Shown here in pieces: positions 27,131-35,082 of a DNA stretch of 64,000 bases. A program made the position numbers and the translations under genes. Where the stretch lies: assembly GCA_037444185.1 (NCBI GenBank), contig JBBIMW010000004.1:1-64000 (forward strand), written 5' to 3'. How positions within the stretch are numbered: position 1 is the first letter of the stretch; every line of letters begins with the position of its first letter. Under the pieces are notes generated by a model. That model did no database searches. It was not told where the DNA came from and saw only the letters and a list, made by a program, of their open reading frames with translations. Origin of the DNA: JAILZP01 sp037444185. Lineage in GTDB: Bacteria > Bacillota > Desulfotomaculia > Desulfotomaculales > Desulfocucumaceae.

Positions 27131-28120
27131 TCACCGGGAAACTCCGGCCCAGTCCCCCGGGAGCCGCTCCGCCACCCTCAGCCGGGCGCTCCGGGCCCTG
27201 GGGTTTTCCTCAATTTCCTCTGCCGTGGGAGTGATCCCCCCCGGTTTGACCAGCTTCACCACAGGTTTTTTACCGCACACGCAGGCTGGGAAATCCGCCG
27301 GACAAACACATCCTCCGGCCAAATCCCGGAATGTCTCCTTGACAATGCGGTCCTCCAGGGAATGGTAAGTGATAACGCACGCCCTCCCCCCCGGCTTGAG
27401 GTACCCCACCATCCCCAGCAGCGAATCCCTCAATATCTCCAACTCCCCGTTCACCGCTATGCGAAGGGCCTGGAAGGTCCTCCTGGCCGGATGGGGCCCC
27501 TCCCGCCTGTTTTTCGCCGGTATGGCCCGCTTGACTATATCCACCAGCCGGCCGGTGGTTACAATGGGAGACTTCTCCCTCTCCCTGACTATAATGAATG
27601 CGATCCTTCCGGCAAACCGCTCCTCTCCATACTGCCGTATGACTCTCTTCAATTCTTCCTCAGGCATGGTGTTTACCAGATCTCCGGCGGTAACCCCCCC
27701 ATCCCTGTCCATGCGCATGTCTAAAGGGGCCTCCCGCTGGTAACTGAAGCCGCGGTGGGGATTGTCCAGCTGGTAAGAACTGACCCCCAGGTCATACAGC
27801 ACCCCGTCCACCTGCTTCACGCCCAGTCCGTCAAGAATGCCGGGCAGATCCGAAAAATTGCCCCGCACCAAGGTGACCCTGCCGCCGAATCCGGCCAGTC
27901 TCTCCCCGGCCGCCGCAATGGCATCGGCGTCGCGGTCCAGGCCGATGATCCTGCCCTCCGGTGAAGAGGACCGCAATATTTCGATGCTGTGGCCGGCGCC
28001 GCCGACGGTGCAGTCCACGTAAAGCCCCTTTTCATTTGGACTGAGGCTTTCCAGAACCTCCCGGACCAACACCGGCCTGTGCCGGTACCTGTAATCACCG
28101 TTTTCAATATAAGGCGGCAT
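27131..28120 (-). CDS. rsmH: 16S rRNA (cytosine1402-N4)-methyltransferase
   Basis: SAM-dependent methyltransferase (also MraW), about 329 residues. SAM motif YVDCTVGGAGHSIEIL, motif GVLYDLGVSSYQLDNPHRGFS, and the C-terminal CVITYHSLEDRIVK are conserved. The ATG at 28120, with AGGAG 8 bases upstream, starts MPPYIENGDYRYRHRPVL; an upstream open stretch to 28195 is out of line with the family. The insertion CVCPADFPACVCGKKP near residue 290 is the usual Cys-rich loop. It lies 49 bp after mraZ. Confidence 0.96.
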   Translation of the reverse strand: MPPYIENGDYRYRHRPVLVREVLESLSPNEKGLYVDCTVGGAGHSIEILRSSSPEGRIIGLDRDADAIAAAGERLAGFGGRVTLVRGNFSDLPGILDGLGVKQVDGVLYDLGVSSYQLDNPHRGFSYQREAPLDMRMDRDGGVTAGDLVNTMPEEELKRVIRQYGEERFAGRIAFIIVREREKSPIVTTGRLVDIVKRAIPAKNRREGPHPARRTFQALRIAVNGELEILRDSLLGMVGYLKPGGRACVITYHSLEDRIVKETFRDLAGGCVCPADFPACVCGKKPVVKLVKPGGITPTAEEIEENPRARSARLRVAERLPGDWAGVSR

Positions 28121-28169
28121 TATTATCGCTCCTGAAATTACTTCGTGGGTTTCCCGCCGGTGGAGCGAA

Positions 28170-28607
28170 TCAAATGCCCAGGTCAAAGTCCACAATTTTT
28201 TCCGCGATTTGCTCGGCGGACGCCGAAGCTGCGCGGCTGTATTCCTCCCAGCGCTGCCGGGACCATATCTCCACCCTGGAGGAAACCCCTATGATCATGG
28301 TCTCCCTTTCCAGCCCGGCATATTCCCTCAGATTGGAGGGGATCAGTATCCTCCCCTGCTTGTCCGCCTCGCCCTCGGTGGCCCCGGAGAAAAAAAACCG
28401 CATGAAGGCCCGGGCATCCGCCCTGGTGAAGGGAAGGGACCTCATCTTTTGCTCAAGAGCCGTCCAGTCCTTGGGGGGGTACACGAACAGGCATCCGTCC
28501 AGTCCCTTGGTCAGGATGAATTTATCGCCCAGGCCTTCGCGAAAACGTGCGGGAATAAAAAGCCTTCCTTTGTTATCAATGGCATGCTGATATTCACCTA
28601 TAAACAT
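28170..28607 (-). CDS. mraZ: Transcriptional regulator MraZ
   Basis: Ring-forming DNA-binding protein that autoregulates the dcw operon, about 145 residues. Two SpoVT-AbrB-like repeats are visible: GEYQHAIDNKGRLFIPARFRE and GATEGEADKQGRILIPSNLRE, with the expected DKGR-type motifs. The ATG at 28607 gives MFIGEYQHAID; an in-frame start at 28652 would add 15 unusual residues. Four MraZ boxes and a promoter lie immediately upstream. Confidence 0.96.
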   Translation of the reverse strand: MFIGEYQHAIDNKGRLFIPARFREGLGDKFILTKGLDGCLFVYPPKDWTALEQKMRSLPFTRADARAFMRFFFSGATEGEADKQGRILIPSNLREYAGLERETMIIGVSSRVEIWSRQRWEEYSRAASASAEQIAEKIVDFDLGI

Positions 28608-28638
28608 GTGGTCCCACCCACCCGGAACCAGCAATCCA

Positions 28639-28675
28639 CCACTTCGATCCACTTTAAGTCACTTTTCCCCACTTG
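28639..28675 (-). promoter_or_regulatory. MraZ operator: four boxes at 10-bp spacing
   Basis: On the minus strand the 7-mers CAAGTGG, AAAGTGA, AAAGTGG and GAAGTGG occur at exactly 10-base intervals (28675-28669, 28665-28659, 28655-28649, 28645-28639). This fits the known MraZ box AAAGTG(T/G) repeated with 3-base spacers. It lies between the -10 and the mraZ start. Confidence 0.8.
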
Positions 28676-28683
28676 TATATTTA

Positions 28684-28712
28684 ATAATAACCAGATACTT
28701 CTTTTTTTTCAA
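28684..28712 (-). promoter_or_regulatory. Sigma-A promoter of the dcw cluster
   Basis: On the minus strand TTGAAA (28707-28712), 17 bases, TATTAT (28684-28689). Each hexamer matches consensus at 5 of 6 positions. It is followed within 10 bp by the MraZ boxes. Confidence 0.8.
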
Positions 28713-28756
28713 CTGGGTAGCAGAATTTTTTTGCGAGAAGCCGGCAAACCTTTTCT

Positions 28757-29836
28757 TTAGCCGGCCTTGTGTTTAAAATAGCCGGAAATCAAAAGGGCCG
28801 CGGGTATCCCGATCTCTACCGACAGGGCGAAGGGCGGAAAAATATAGTCCAGAAAATCCACCAGTTCGTTTATATCGTCAAAAAAGCAATTAGAAAAGGC
28901 AGTGAATATCACCCCTGCCGGCAGCACCAAAGGGCGGTGGGAGCGAAGATTGCCAAACTGCGCCACGCTCAACGCGCCGCAATATAAAAAGACGGTCAGC
29001 TTAATAAAAATTCCGGCAATAATAATGACCATGAACAGCGCATCCACCCGCTCCAGTATATTCCCTATACTAATCATGCGGATCAAATGGAAATGCGGAA
29101 AAACCAGCCTCTCCCTCAAATCCCCGAAAACGGCGGTGGAGAGTGACTCAATCTGCAGCCCGATAGTCCCCACAATCACCACCGCAACCGCCAGGCTGAT
29201 TCGCGCAACCCGGGGGCGGTTCAAAAACGGTACGATCAAAAGGGCCGTGAGTATCTCACCCCCGTAGCCGAGGGGAGTGAGGGATGCCCTTATTACCGGC
29301 AGTACACCGTATTCAAACACCGGAAACATATTTTTCAAATCCGCCTCTTTTATCACCAGCACCAGCACAACTGTTATTGAAAAAAAAACGGGGGCGAAAA
29401 AAAATTCGCCCAGCCTGGCGGCCGTTTCAACGCCGAGCTTTACCGCATAGCAGGACAGGGCGATAAAAATACCGCTTATCAGAAGCATCGGAGTATGGGG
29501 CATGGCGACGAACATGAATTCACCGAATTCCCTCAGCACAATGGCGCCGGTTATATAAATCCAGGCAATTAAAACCAGACTCAAAATGCCGCCTCCGACT
29601 CTCCCCATAGTGGCCCGGGCATACTGGGTCACCGTCCGGCCCTGAAACCCGTCACCCGCGGCGGCCACCAGCAAGGCAACGGGAACAGTGCCGGCTATAA
29701 AAAACACGGCCACCAGCCAGGCTTCTTTCGTCACATGCCTGCCAATGGTCATGGGCAGAAAAAGAATACCCGTGGCCACAATGGTCCAGACCATCAAAAA
29801 GGTAAGCTGGGCTTCTGATATTTTGCCGCCTTCCAT
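28757..29836 (-). CDS. Spore germination permease, GerB/GerKB family
   Basis: A 359-residue integral membrane protein with about ten helices, of the APC-like endospore permease family (EAQLTFLMVWTIVATGILFLP, then IYITGAIVLREFGEF). Such proteins form the B subunit of nutrient germinant receptors in the spore inner membrane. GGGGGAGGG precedes the ATG. The A and C subunit genes that usually flank it are missing, so it is an orphan B subunit. It lies between the dcw promoter and a terminator and ends before the mraZ promoter. Confidence 0.9.
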   Translation of the reverse strand: MEGGKISEAQLTFLMVWTIVATGILFLPMTIGRHVTKEAWLVAVFFIAGTVPVALLVAAAGDGFQGRTVTQYARATMGRVGGGILSLVLIAWIYITGAIVLREFGEFMFVAMPHTPMLLISGIFIALSCYAVKLGVETAARLGEFFFAPVFFSITVVLVLVIKEADLKNMFPVFEYGVLPVIRASLTPLGYGGEILTALLIVPFLNRPRVARISLAVAVVIVGTIGLQIESLSTAVFGDLRERLVFPHFHLIRMISIGNILERVDALFMVIIIAGIFIKLTVFLYCGALSVAQFGNLRSHRPLVLPAGVIFTAFSNCFFDDINELVDFLDYIFPPFALSVEIGIPAALLISGYFKHKAG

Positions 29837-29897
29837 GTTTCCCTCCCCCGCCGGAAATTGAATATATTCTTTGTTGCCTTCAGAATCAATATGTAAG

Positions 29898-29929
29898 TGA
29901 AAAAGCCGCCCTGGCGGGCGGCTTTTTCA
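29898..29929. terminator. Symmetric bidirectional terminator
   Basis: TGAAAAAGCCGCCC-TG-GCGGGCGGCTTTTTCA is nearly a perfect palindrome, with a U tract on either strand. It covers the stop codon of the acyl-CoA synthetase at 29927 and ends that operon on the minus strand. Confidence 0.85.
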
Positions 29930-31564
29930 TGTAATCTCCTTCTTGCGCCTCTCGTCGGCCCTCAGTTCCCTCCTCAGGAGCTTGCCCACCCTTGATTTGG
30001 GGAGCATATCGCGAAATTCTATATACTGGGGCACCTCGTAGGGGGCCAGCCTGTCCCGGCAGAATTTTATCAGTTCGGCTGCCGTAACTCCCTTTATATC
30101 CTCTTTTACAACCACAAAGGCCTTTATCCTTTCGCCCGCTTTTTCGTCGGGAACCCCCACGGCGCATGAAGCTATCACTGCCGGGTGCTCCTGCAGCGCG
30201 GTCTCAATCTTGGAGGCGGCCACCCGGTAGCCTTTGTGCTTGATTAAATCGGCCGACCGGTCCACAAAATAGAGCCAGCCGTTTTCGTCAATGCGCACCA
30301 GGTCCCCCACTCTATACCACAAAGTTCCGCCTATGCCGACGAAATGCCTTGCGGTTTCCTCCGGCTTGTTCCAGTAGCCCTCCACCATGTGTTGGGATGA
30401 AACCAGCAGCTCGCCCGTTTCACCCGGGGGAACATCCTCCAGGGTGTCCGGGTCCACCACCTTCACTCTTTTTATTGACAGTATCTTACCGGCAGCTCCC
30501 GCCGGGAAAGCCTCCCCGGCGGGGGTGAGGGCCACCGCGCCGCAGGTTTCCGTAGCGCCGTACCCCTGGTAAATGGGCTTTCCAAATTGTTTCCGCCACC
30601 TGTCGGCCACATCCCGGGGAAGCACATCTCCCCCGCTGAAGTTGTAAACCAGAGATTTGAGGTCATACTGATGCAGCCGATCGTGCTCAAGAATCATCCG
30701 GTAAAGCGTCGGGGTGCCGAAAAAAGTCTTAGCCCTGTACCTTTCTATATGATCAAACACTGCGTCCAGGTTGATCTTGGGCAGCAGAACCACCGTGTCT
30801 CCGGAAAAAAGGGCCCCGAACCCCAATGCCTGGCCCAGAATGTGATTCAGAGGCGCCCCCTGTATGACTATATCCTGGCCCCTGGGTATTATTGTCTCGC
30901 TTGCCTTCCTCTGTTCATCGATGCTTTTCATCAACAGCGCCCGGGATATGGGCACACCCTTGGGAAACCCAGTGGTGCCGCCGGTGTAAAGTATTTCAGC
31001 TATGTCGCCCTCGCCGGCCGCCGCCGGAGGCGTGGGCGGCGCGCTTTTCTTTATCAATTCTTTGAAGGTATGAATATTCTCACCGGTACCGTATTTTCCA
31101 CAGGGAATTTTATCATATAACTTGCCCAAGGCCCATTTCCAATACGGCAGCAGGTCCGACACAGTGCTTACCACTACTCTTTTCAGCCCCGTGTCCGAAA
31201 GTATTTTGCTTACATAGCCGAAATTGGTGTCCATGCAAAATATGGCGCCCGCCCCGCTGTCGTTGGCTATGTATTTCAAATCGGCGGGGCCGTAAAAGTG
31301 CGTTACCGGAACCGCCACCGCCCCTATTTTCTGCAGCGCCAGCCATGCAATGATCCACTGGGGCACATGGGGCATATATATAATGGCCCTGTCATTTTTG
31401 CCCAGACCCATGCCGCCAAGCGAACCGGCCAGCCTGGCGGTCATATCCTCCAGGTGCGAGTATGTGAACTTCTGGCCAAGGTATATAAGCGCCGTTTTGC
31501 CGGAAAATTTCCGGGCAATGCTGCTGAAGACCTCGTAAACCCGGCCGTATTCATTTGCTGACAA
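29927..31564 (-). CDS. AMP-dependent acyl-CoA synthetase (ligase 1)
   Basis: ANL-superfamily enzyme, about 545 residues, that activates a carboxylic acid to its CoA thioester through an acyl-adenylate. Motifs: P-loop YTGGTTGFPKGVP, GYGATETCGAVALTPAG (A5), RVGDLVRIDENGWLYFVDR (A7), and the hinge and catalytic lysine region (KSRVGKLLRRELR). The TTG at 31564 has GGGAGGGGG 6 bases upstream; a TTG at 31585 is an alternative. It directly follows livF of transporter 1, so its substrate is probably what that transporter imports. The acid is not deducible from sequence; long-chain, dicarboxylic or aromatic acids are all possible. Confidence 0.9.
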   Translation of the reverse strand: MSANEYGRVYEVFSSIARKFSGKTALIYLGQKFTYSHLEDMTARLAGSLGGMGLGKNDRAIIYMPHVPQWIIAWLALQKIGAVAVPVTHFYGPADLKYIANDSGAGAIFCMDTNFGYVSKILSDTGLKRVVVSTVSDLLPYWKWALGKLYDKIPCGKYGTGENIHTFKELIKKSAPPTPPAAAGEGDIAEILYTGGTTGFPKGVPISRALLMKSIDEQRKASETIIPRGQDIVIQGAPLNHILGQALGFGALFSGDTVVLLPKINLDAVFDHIERYRAKTFFGTPTLYRMILEHDRLHQYDLKSLVYNFSGGDVLPRDVADRWRKQFGKPIYQGYGATETCGAVALTPAGEAFPAGAAGKILSIKRVKVVDPDTLEDVPPGETGELLVSSQHMVEGYWNKPEETARHFVGIGGTLWYRVGDLVRIDENGWLYFVDRSADLIKHKGYRVAASKIETALQEHPAVIASCAVGVPDEKAGERIKAFVVVKEDIKGVTAAELIKFCRDRLAPYEVPQYIEFRDMLPKSRVGKLLRRELRADERRKKEIT

Positions 31565-31585
31565 TGGTTGCCCCCTCCCTTTCAA

Positions 31586-32329
31586 CTAAACCCCGAAATA
31601 AGCTGCTTTGACCTCGGGATTGTCCATAAGCTCCCTCCCGGTGCCGCTGACTATCAGGGTGCCGTTTTCAATGATATACCCCCTGTCGATCACAGGCATC
31701 ACAGGCCTTGCGTACTGTTCCGCCAGCAGTATGGTGACACCCTCCCGGCGTATTTCCCGGACGGCCCGGACCACTTCCTGCTGCATGGCGGGGCTCAGCC
31801 CCAAAAGCGGCTCGTCCATGAGCAAAAGCTTGGGGCGGGCCACCAGCGCCATGCCGATGGCAACCATCTCCTGCTCCCCGCCGCTGAGCATCCCGGCCTT
31901 TTTTCCCTTAAGCCTTTTCAGGGGGGGGAACAAGTGATAGACAAACTCCATACTTTCCCTGATTTCAGCGGCCGTCCTGAGATACCCCCCCAGTCTCAGA
32001 TTCTCCTCCACGCTGCAGTCCTTGAACACCGGGTGCCTTTCCCTGCACAGCACAATACCCAGACCCACCCTGTGGCTGGGCTTGCTTTGCAAAATATCGG
32101 CGCCCTCGAACATTATGCTGCCGGCAAAGGTTATCCTCTGCCCTCCCTTTCTTTGCTCCCTCTGCCTGGTATGGTGCAGCAGCCCGGAAATGGTGTTCAT
32201 CAAGGTGGTCTTGCCGGCGCTGTTTGACCCGAAGACCCCCACAATTTCACCCCGGCGCACCTCCATGCTGAGATCATTCAGCGCCAGCGCATTTTCGTAA
32301 AAAACCATAACGTTCCTAATCTCAAGCAC
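31586..32329 (-). CDS. livF: Liv-type ABC transporter ATP-binding protein LivF (system 1)
   Basis: One of two ATPases of a branched-chain-amino-acid-type importer, 247 residues. Walker A GVFGSNSAGKTTLMNTI, ABC signature LSGGEQEMVAIGMALVA, and Walker B LLLMDEPLLGLSP. The GTG start lies 8 bp inside the end of livG. The signature and C-terminal length fit LivF rather than LivG. The flanking acyl-CoA synthetase begins within 25 bp of its stop. Confidence 0.93.
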   Translation of the reverse strand: MLEIRNVMVFYENALALNDLSMEVRRGEIVGVFGSNSAGKTTLMNTISGLLHHTRQREQRKGGQRITFAGSIMFEGADILQSKPSHRVGLGIVLCRERHPVFKDCSVEENLRLGGYLRTAAEIRESMEFVYHLFPPLKRLKGKKAGMLSGGEQEMVAIGMALVARPKLLLMDEPLLGLSPAMQQEVVRAVREIRREGVTILLAEQYARPVMPVIDRGYIIENGTLIVSGTGRELMDNPEVKAAYFGV

Positions 32330-33089
32330 CGGCCTCCACCTCGCTTCCCAGGTAAGCCTTTCTCACTTCCTCCACTTCCATTACCTCAGCCGGCGCGCCT
32401 TCGGCTATTTTCGCCCCGAAATTGAGCACTATCACCCTGCCAACCACCCTGAACAGCTCCTTCAGCCTGTGCTCCACCATTACAAGAGTCTTTCCCTCTT
32501 CCTTGTTTATCTTCTCAAGCAAAGGCAGAATACTGGCTATTTCAGACATACTCATGCCGGAAAAAAGCTCGTCCAGTATGATCAAATCGGGGTCAAGTGA
32601 AAGGCATCTGGCCAGTTCCAGCCTTTTCATATATCCGTGGGGCAGTGTTCCCGCCGTTTTGTATGGGACGTTGGAGTCCCTTTCAAACCCCACCTCTTCC
32701 AGAAGGTGTATGGCCACCTCCCCCCTGTCCCCGTACTTCCCTCCCTTCGACTTCCTGACCCTGGGGGAGAAAAGCGGTATTACCAGGTTTTTAAAAACCG
32801 GCATGTTATAAAAGGGCCTCACTAACTGAAAGCTTCTGGCTATCCCCTGGGTGACAATTTTGTCCGGCGCCATGCCGGTGATGTCCTTGCCGCGAAAAAT
32901 AACCCTCCCCGAGTCTGGCCTGACGAAACCGGTTATGAGATTTATCAGCGTGCTTTTACCGGACCCGTTCGGGCCGATTATTCCCAGTGTCTCACCCTCG
33001 TAGAGATCAAAGCTCAAATCATACACCGCGTTGACGCCGCCAAAGCGCTTCGATAGATTGGACACCCTCAAAACCGGCTCCCTGATCAT
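32322..33089 (-). CDS. livG: Liv-type ABC transporter ATP-binding protein LivG (system 1)
   Basis: Second ATPase of the importer, 255 residues. Walker A IIGPNGSGKSTLINLI, Q-loop region, signature LPHGYMKRLELARCLS (a variant of LSGGQ: TLPHGYMKR), and Walker B LIILDELFSGMS, where the usual Glu after Asp is present as DE. The substitution of the signature LSGGQ by LPHGYM is unusual. ATG overlaps the livM stop (ATGA). Confidence 0.92.
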   Translation of the reverse strand: MIREPVLRVSNLSKRFGGVNAVYDLSFDLYEGETLGIIGPNGSGKSTLINLITGFVRPDSGRVIFRGKDITGMAPDKIVTQGIARSFQLVRPFYNMPVFKNLVIPLFSPRVRKSKGGKYGDRGEVAIHLLEEVGFERDSNVPYKTAGTLPHGYMKRLELARCLSLDPDLIILDELFSGMSMSEIASILPLLEKINKEEGKTLVMVEHRLKELFRVVGRVIVLNFGAKIAEGAPAEVMEVEEVRKAYLGSEVEAGA

Positions 33090-34120
33090 GCTTTAGCCTC
33101 CTCCATGGGTACCACCCTCTCGAACTGGTGGTACTTTCTCCGTATAAACCTGAATACCCCCTCCGGCAGCCCGACAGCGAATATCAGCAGAAAGGCGCAG
33201 TAAATTACCACCCGTAATGTTCCGAAGGCCCTTAGCAGCTCTGAAAGGGGAACCAGTATGAAGGCGCCCAGCATGGCCCCGGCGAAGGTTCCGGGACCGC
33301 CTATTATAACGCTGGTCAGGGGCAGTATGGAGTACTCGAGGGCAAAGGCCGGCATGCCCACAAACTGATAGTGGTGGGTCAAAAACGCCCCGGCGAAGGT
33401 CCCCGGAATGGCGGCGATAAATACAGCCTGGGTCTTGTGCCACTGAATGTTTATACCCGAGGCCAGCACCGATCTGTCATTGTCCTTTATGGCCTGAAGA
33501 ACAAGGCCGTAGTCGGTGTCCATAAGCCTTTTGAACCCGAAAACACAAACAAGGACGGCGGTAATAACCAAATACAGTTCAATGGTGATGTCCGGCAGAG
33601 GAGGCAGCCCGCTCATTCCCTCGGTGCCCCCCAATATCTTTGTGGCCTCTATCATCCTCATCATCAAAAGAGGTATGGCGAATGTTATCAGCCCGAAATA
33701 TATCCCCCTCAGGCGCAATACCGGAAAAAGCACCAGGGTGCATACAACGGCACCCGCCACCGTAGCCAGGGGGATGGTAAAAAGAGGGGTCATCTCCAGG
33801 CTGCGGCTTAAAAATCCAGCCATGTACGCCCCCACCCCGAAGAAAAATGCCTGTCCCAGCGAAACCAGCCCCACTGAGGCCAGAAGGTCCCAGCTAAGAG
33901 CCAGAAGTGCGATGGTGCACGTCATGAGCATTACGTTCTGCCAATAATGCCCCAGCAGGTCCTTCAACAGTGGGAAGGCCAGCAGAACAGCTATCACAGC
34001 TGCCCGGGGCAAAGCCAGATACATTATTTCCCGCATGGACGATATGGCAAATATGTCCTCCGACCGCACCTTGATTCCCCGATCCAACCTTTCTCTCCTG
34101 AAGCCCGATTTGTTTTTCAT
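33086..34120 (-). CDS. livM: Liv-type ABC transporter permease LivM (system 1)
   Basis: Inner-membrane permease of about 344 residues with eight or more helices and the LivM core (LALSWDLLASVGLVSLGQAFFFGVGAYMAGF). The ATG at 34120 overlaps the livH stop as ATGA, with GGAAGAGAGG before it, so it is preferred over an open frame to 34216. The first 30 residues (RRERLDRGIKVRSED) form a charged cytoplasmic extension. Confidence 0.92.
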   Translation of the reverse strand: MKNKSGFRRERLDRGIKVRSEDIFAISSMREIMYLALPRAAVIAVLLAFPLLKDLLGHYWQNVMLMTCTIALLALSWDLLASVGLVSLGQAFFFGVGAYMAGFLSRSLEMTPLFTIPLATVAGAVVCTLVLFPVLRLRGIYFGLITFAIPLLMMRMIEATKILGGTEGMSGLPPLPDITIELYLVITAVLVCVFGFKRLMDTDYGLVLQAIKDNDRSVLASGINIQWHKTQAVFIAAIPGTFAGAFLTHHYQFVGMPAFALEYSILPLTSVIIGGPGTFAGAMLGAFILVPLSELLRAFGTLRVVIYCAFLLIFAVGLPEGVFRFIRRKYHQFERVVPMEEAKA

Positions 34121-34992
34121 ACCCTCTCTTCCAGCTCCTTTGACCTGCCTAAAAGTCCCGACGGCTTTACGGCCAGCACCAGCACTATGGCGACCAAATA
34201 CACGACCTCCATCCACTGCGGCCCCAGCAGCGTGCTGGTCAATGTCATCGAGTAGCCTAGCACGAAGGCTCCGGCCACGAGCCCGGCAGTACTCTCCAGT
34301 CCGCCCAAAACAGTTACCGCCAGGGCAATGAGCAATACTTCATAACCTATATTGATCGAGATGATACCCAGCGGCAATATGGCCAGGGCCGCGACGGCGG
34401 CGAGGACGCCCCCCAGGGCCAGGCTCAGGGTGGCGGCCCAGTCTGATTCTATTCCTACTGAAAGGGCGGTGTACTCGTCCTGGGACATTCCCCTTAAAGC
34501 AAGGCCTATTCTGGTTTTGTGGGTGAAATACCATAAAACGGCGGCCATCAGCATTCCAATGCCTATTATTATAATCCTCTGGTAATCAACGGCCACCCCG
34601 GCTATTTCCACACTTCCCTTTATAAAGGGTTTTAAATTGAACTCGTACGTTACGAAGCCCAGCCAGCGGAACAATTCCAGAATAGCCACACCCACCGCAA
34701 AGGTGGCTATCACCTCGGAAAGCACAATTCCCCTTACGGGCATTATCACCAGCCGGTAGATCAGCGCCCCGGCAAGCGCCGCCACCACAACCGCCAGCAG
34801 CGTTGCCAGCGCAAAGGGCAGCCCCAGGTAATTCAACAGCATCCAGCTCACATATCCGGAAAACAGGTACAGCCCCCCGTGGGCAAAATTGGCCACGCCG
34901 CTAAGCCCGAAGGTCAGGCTGAATCCCATGGCGGTAAGGGCCAGGATGGTGCTGTTAACCAGCCCGAAAACAATCACACTCATAAACTCCAA
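34117..34992 (-). CDS. livH: Liv-type ABC transporter permease LivH (system 1)
   Basis: Permease partner of LivM, 291 residues, about eight helices. LivH core GVANFAHGGLYLFSGYVSWML and EAA-like loop GMSQDEYTALSVGIESDWAA. The start is TTG at 34992 with GGGGTGG upstream, or ATG nine bases later. A strong hairpin separates it from the binding-protein gene. Confidence 0.92.
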   Translation of the reverse strand: MEFMSVIVFGLVNSTILALTAMGFSLTFGLSGVANFAHGGLYLFSGYVSWMLLNYLGLPFALATLLAVVVAALAGALIYRLVIMPVRGIVLSEVIATFAVGVAILELFRWLGFVTYEFNLKPFIKGSVEIAGVAVDYQRIIIIGIGMLMAAVLWYFTHKTRIGLALRGMSQDEYTALSVGIESDWAATLSLALGGVLAAVAALAILPLGIISINIGYEVLLIALAVTVLGGLESTAGLVAGAFVLGYSMTLTSTLLGPQWMEVVYLVAIVLVLAVKPSGLLGRSKELEERV

Positions 34993-35012
34993 CTATTACC
35001 ACCCCTGACTGG

Positions 35013-35040
35013 GGGCGGAGCACTTTAATCCGCTCCGCCC
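35013..35040. other. Intercistronic hairpin livK-livH
   Basis: A perfect 9-bp stem (GGGCGGAGC and GCTCCGCCC) with a 10-base loop. There is no U tract on the minus strand. It may stabilise or partly end the livK message, as is known for binding-protein genes. Confidence 0.55.
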
Positions 35041-35082
35041 TGTATTTTTCGCATAGAAAACCATGCCATCACATTGATCAGA

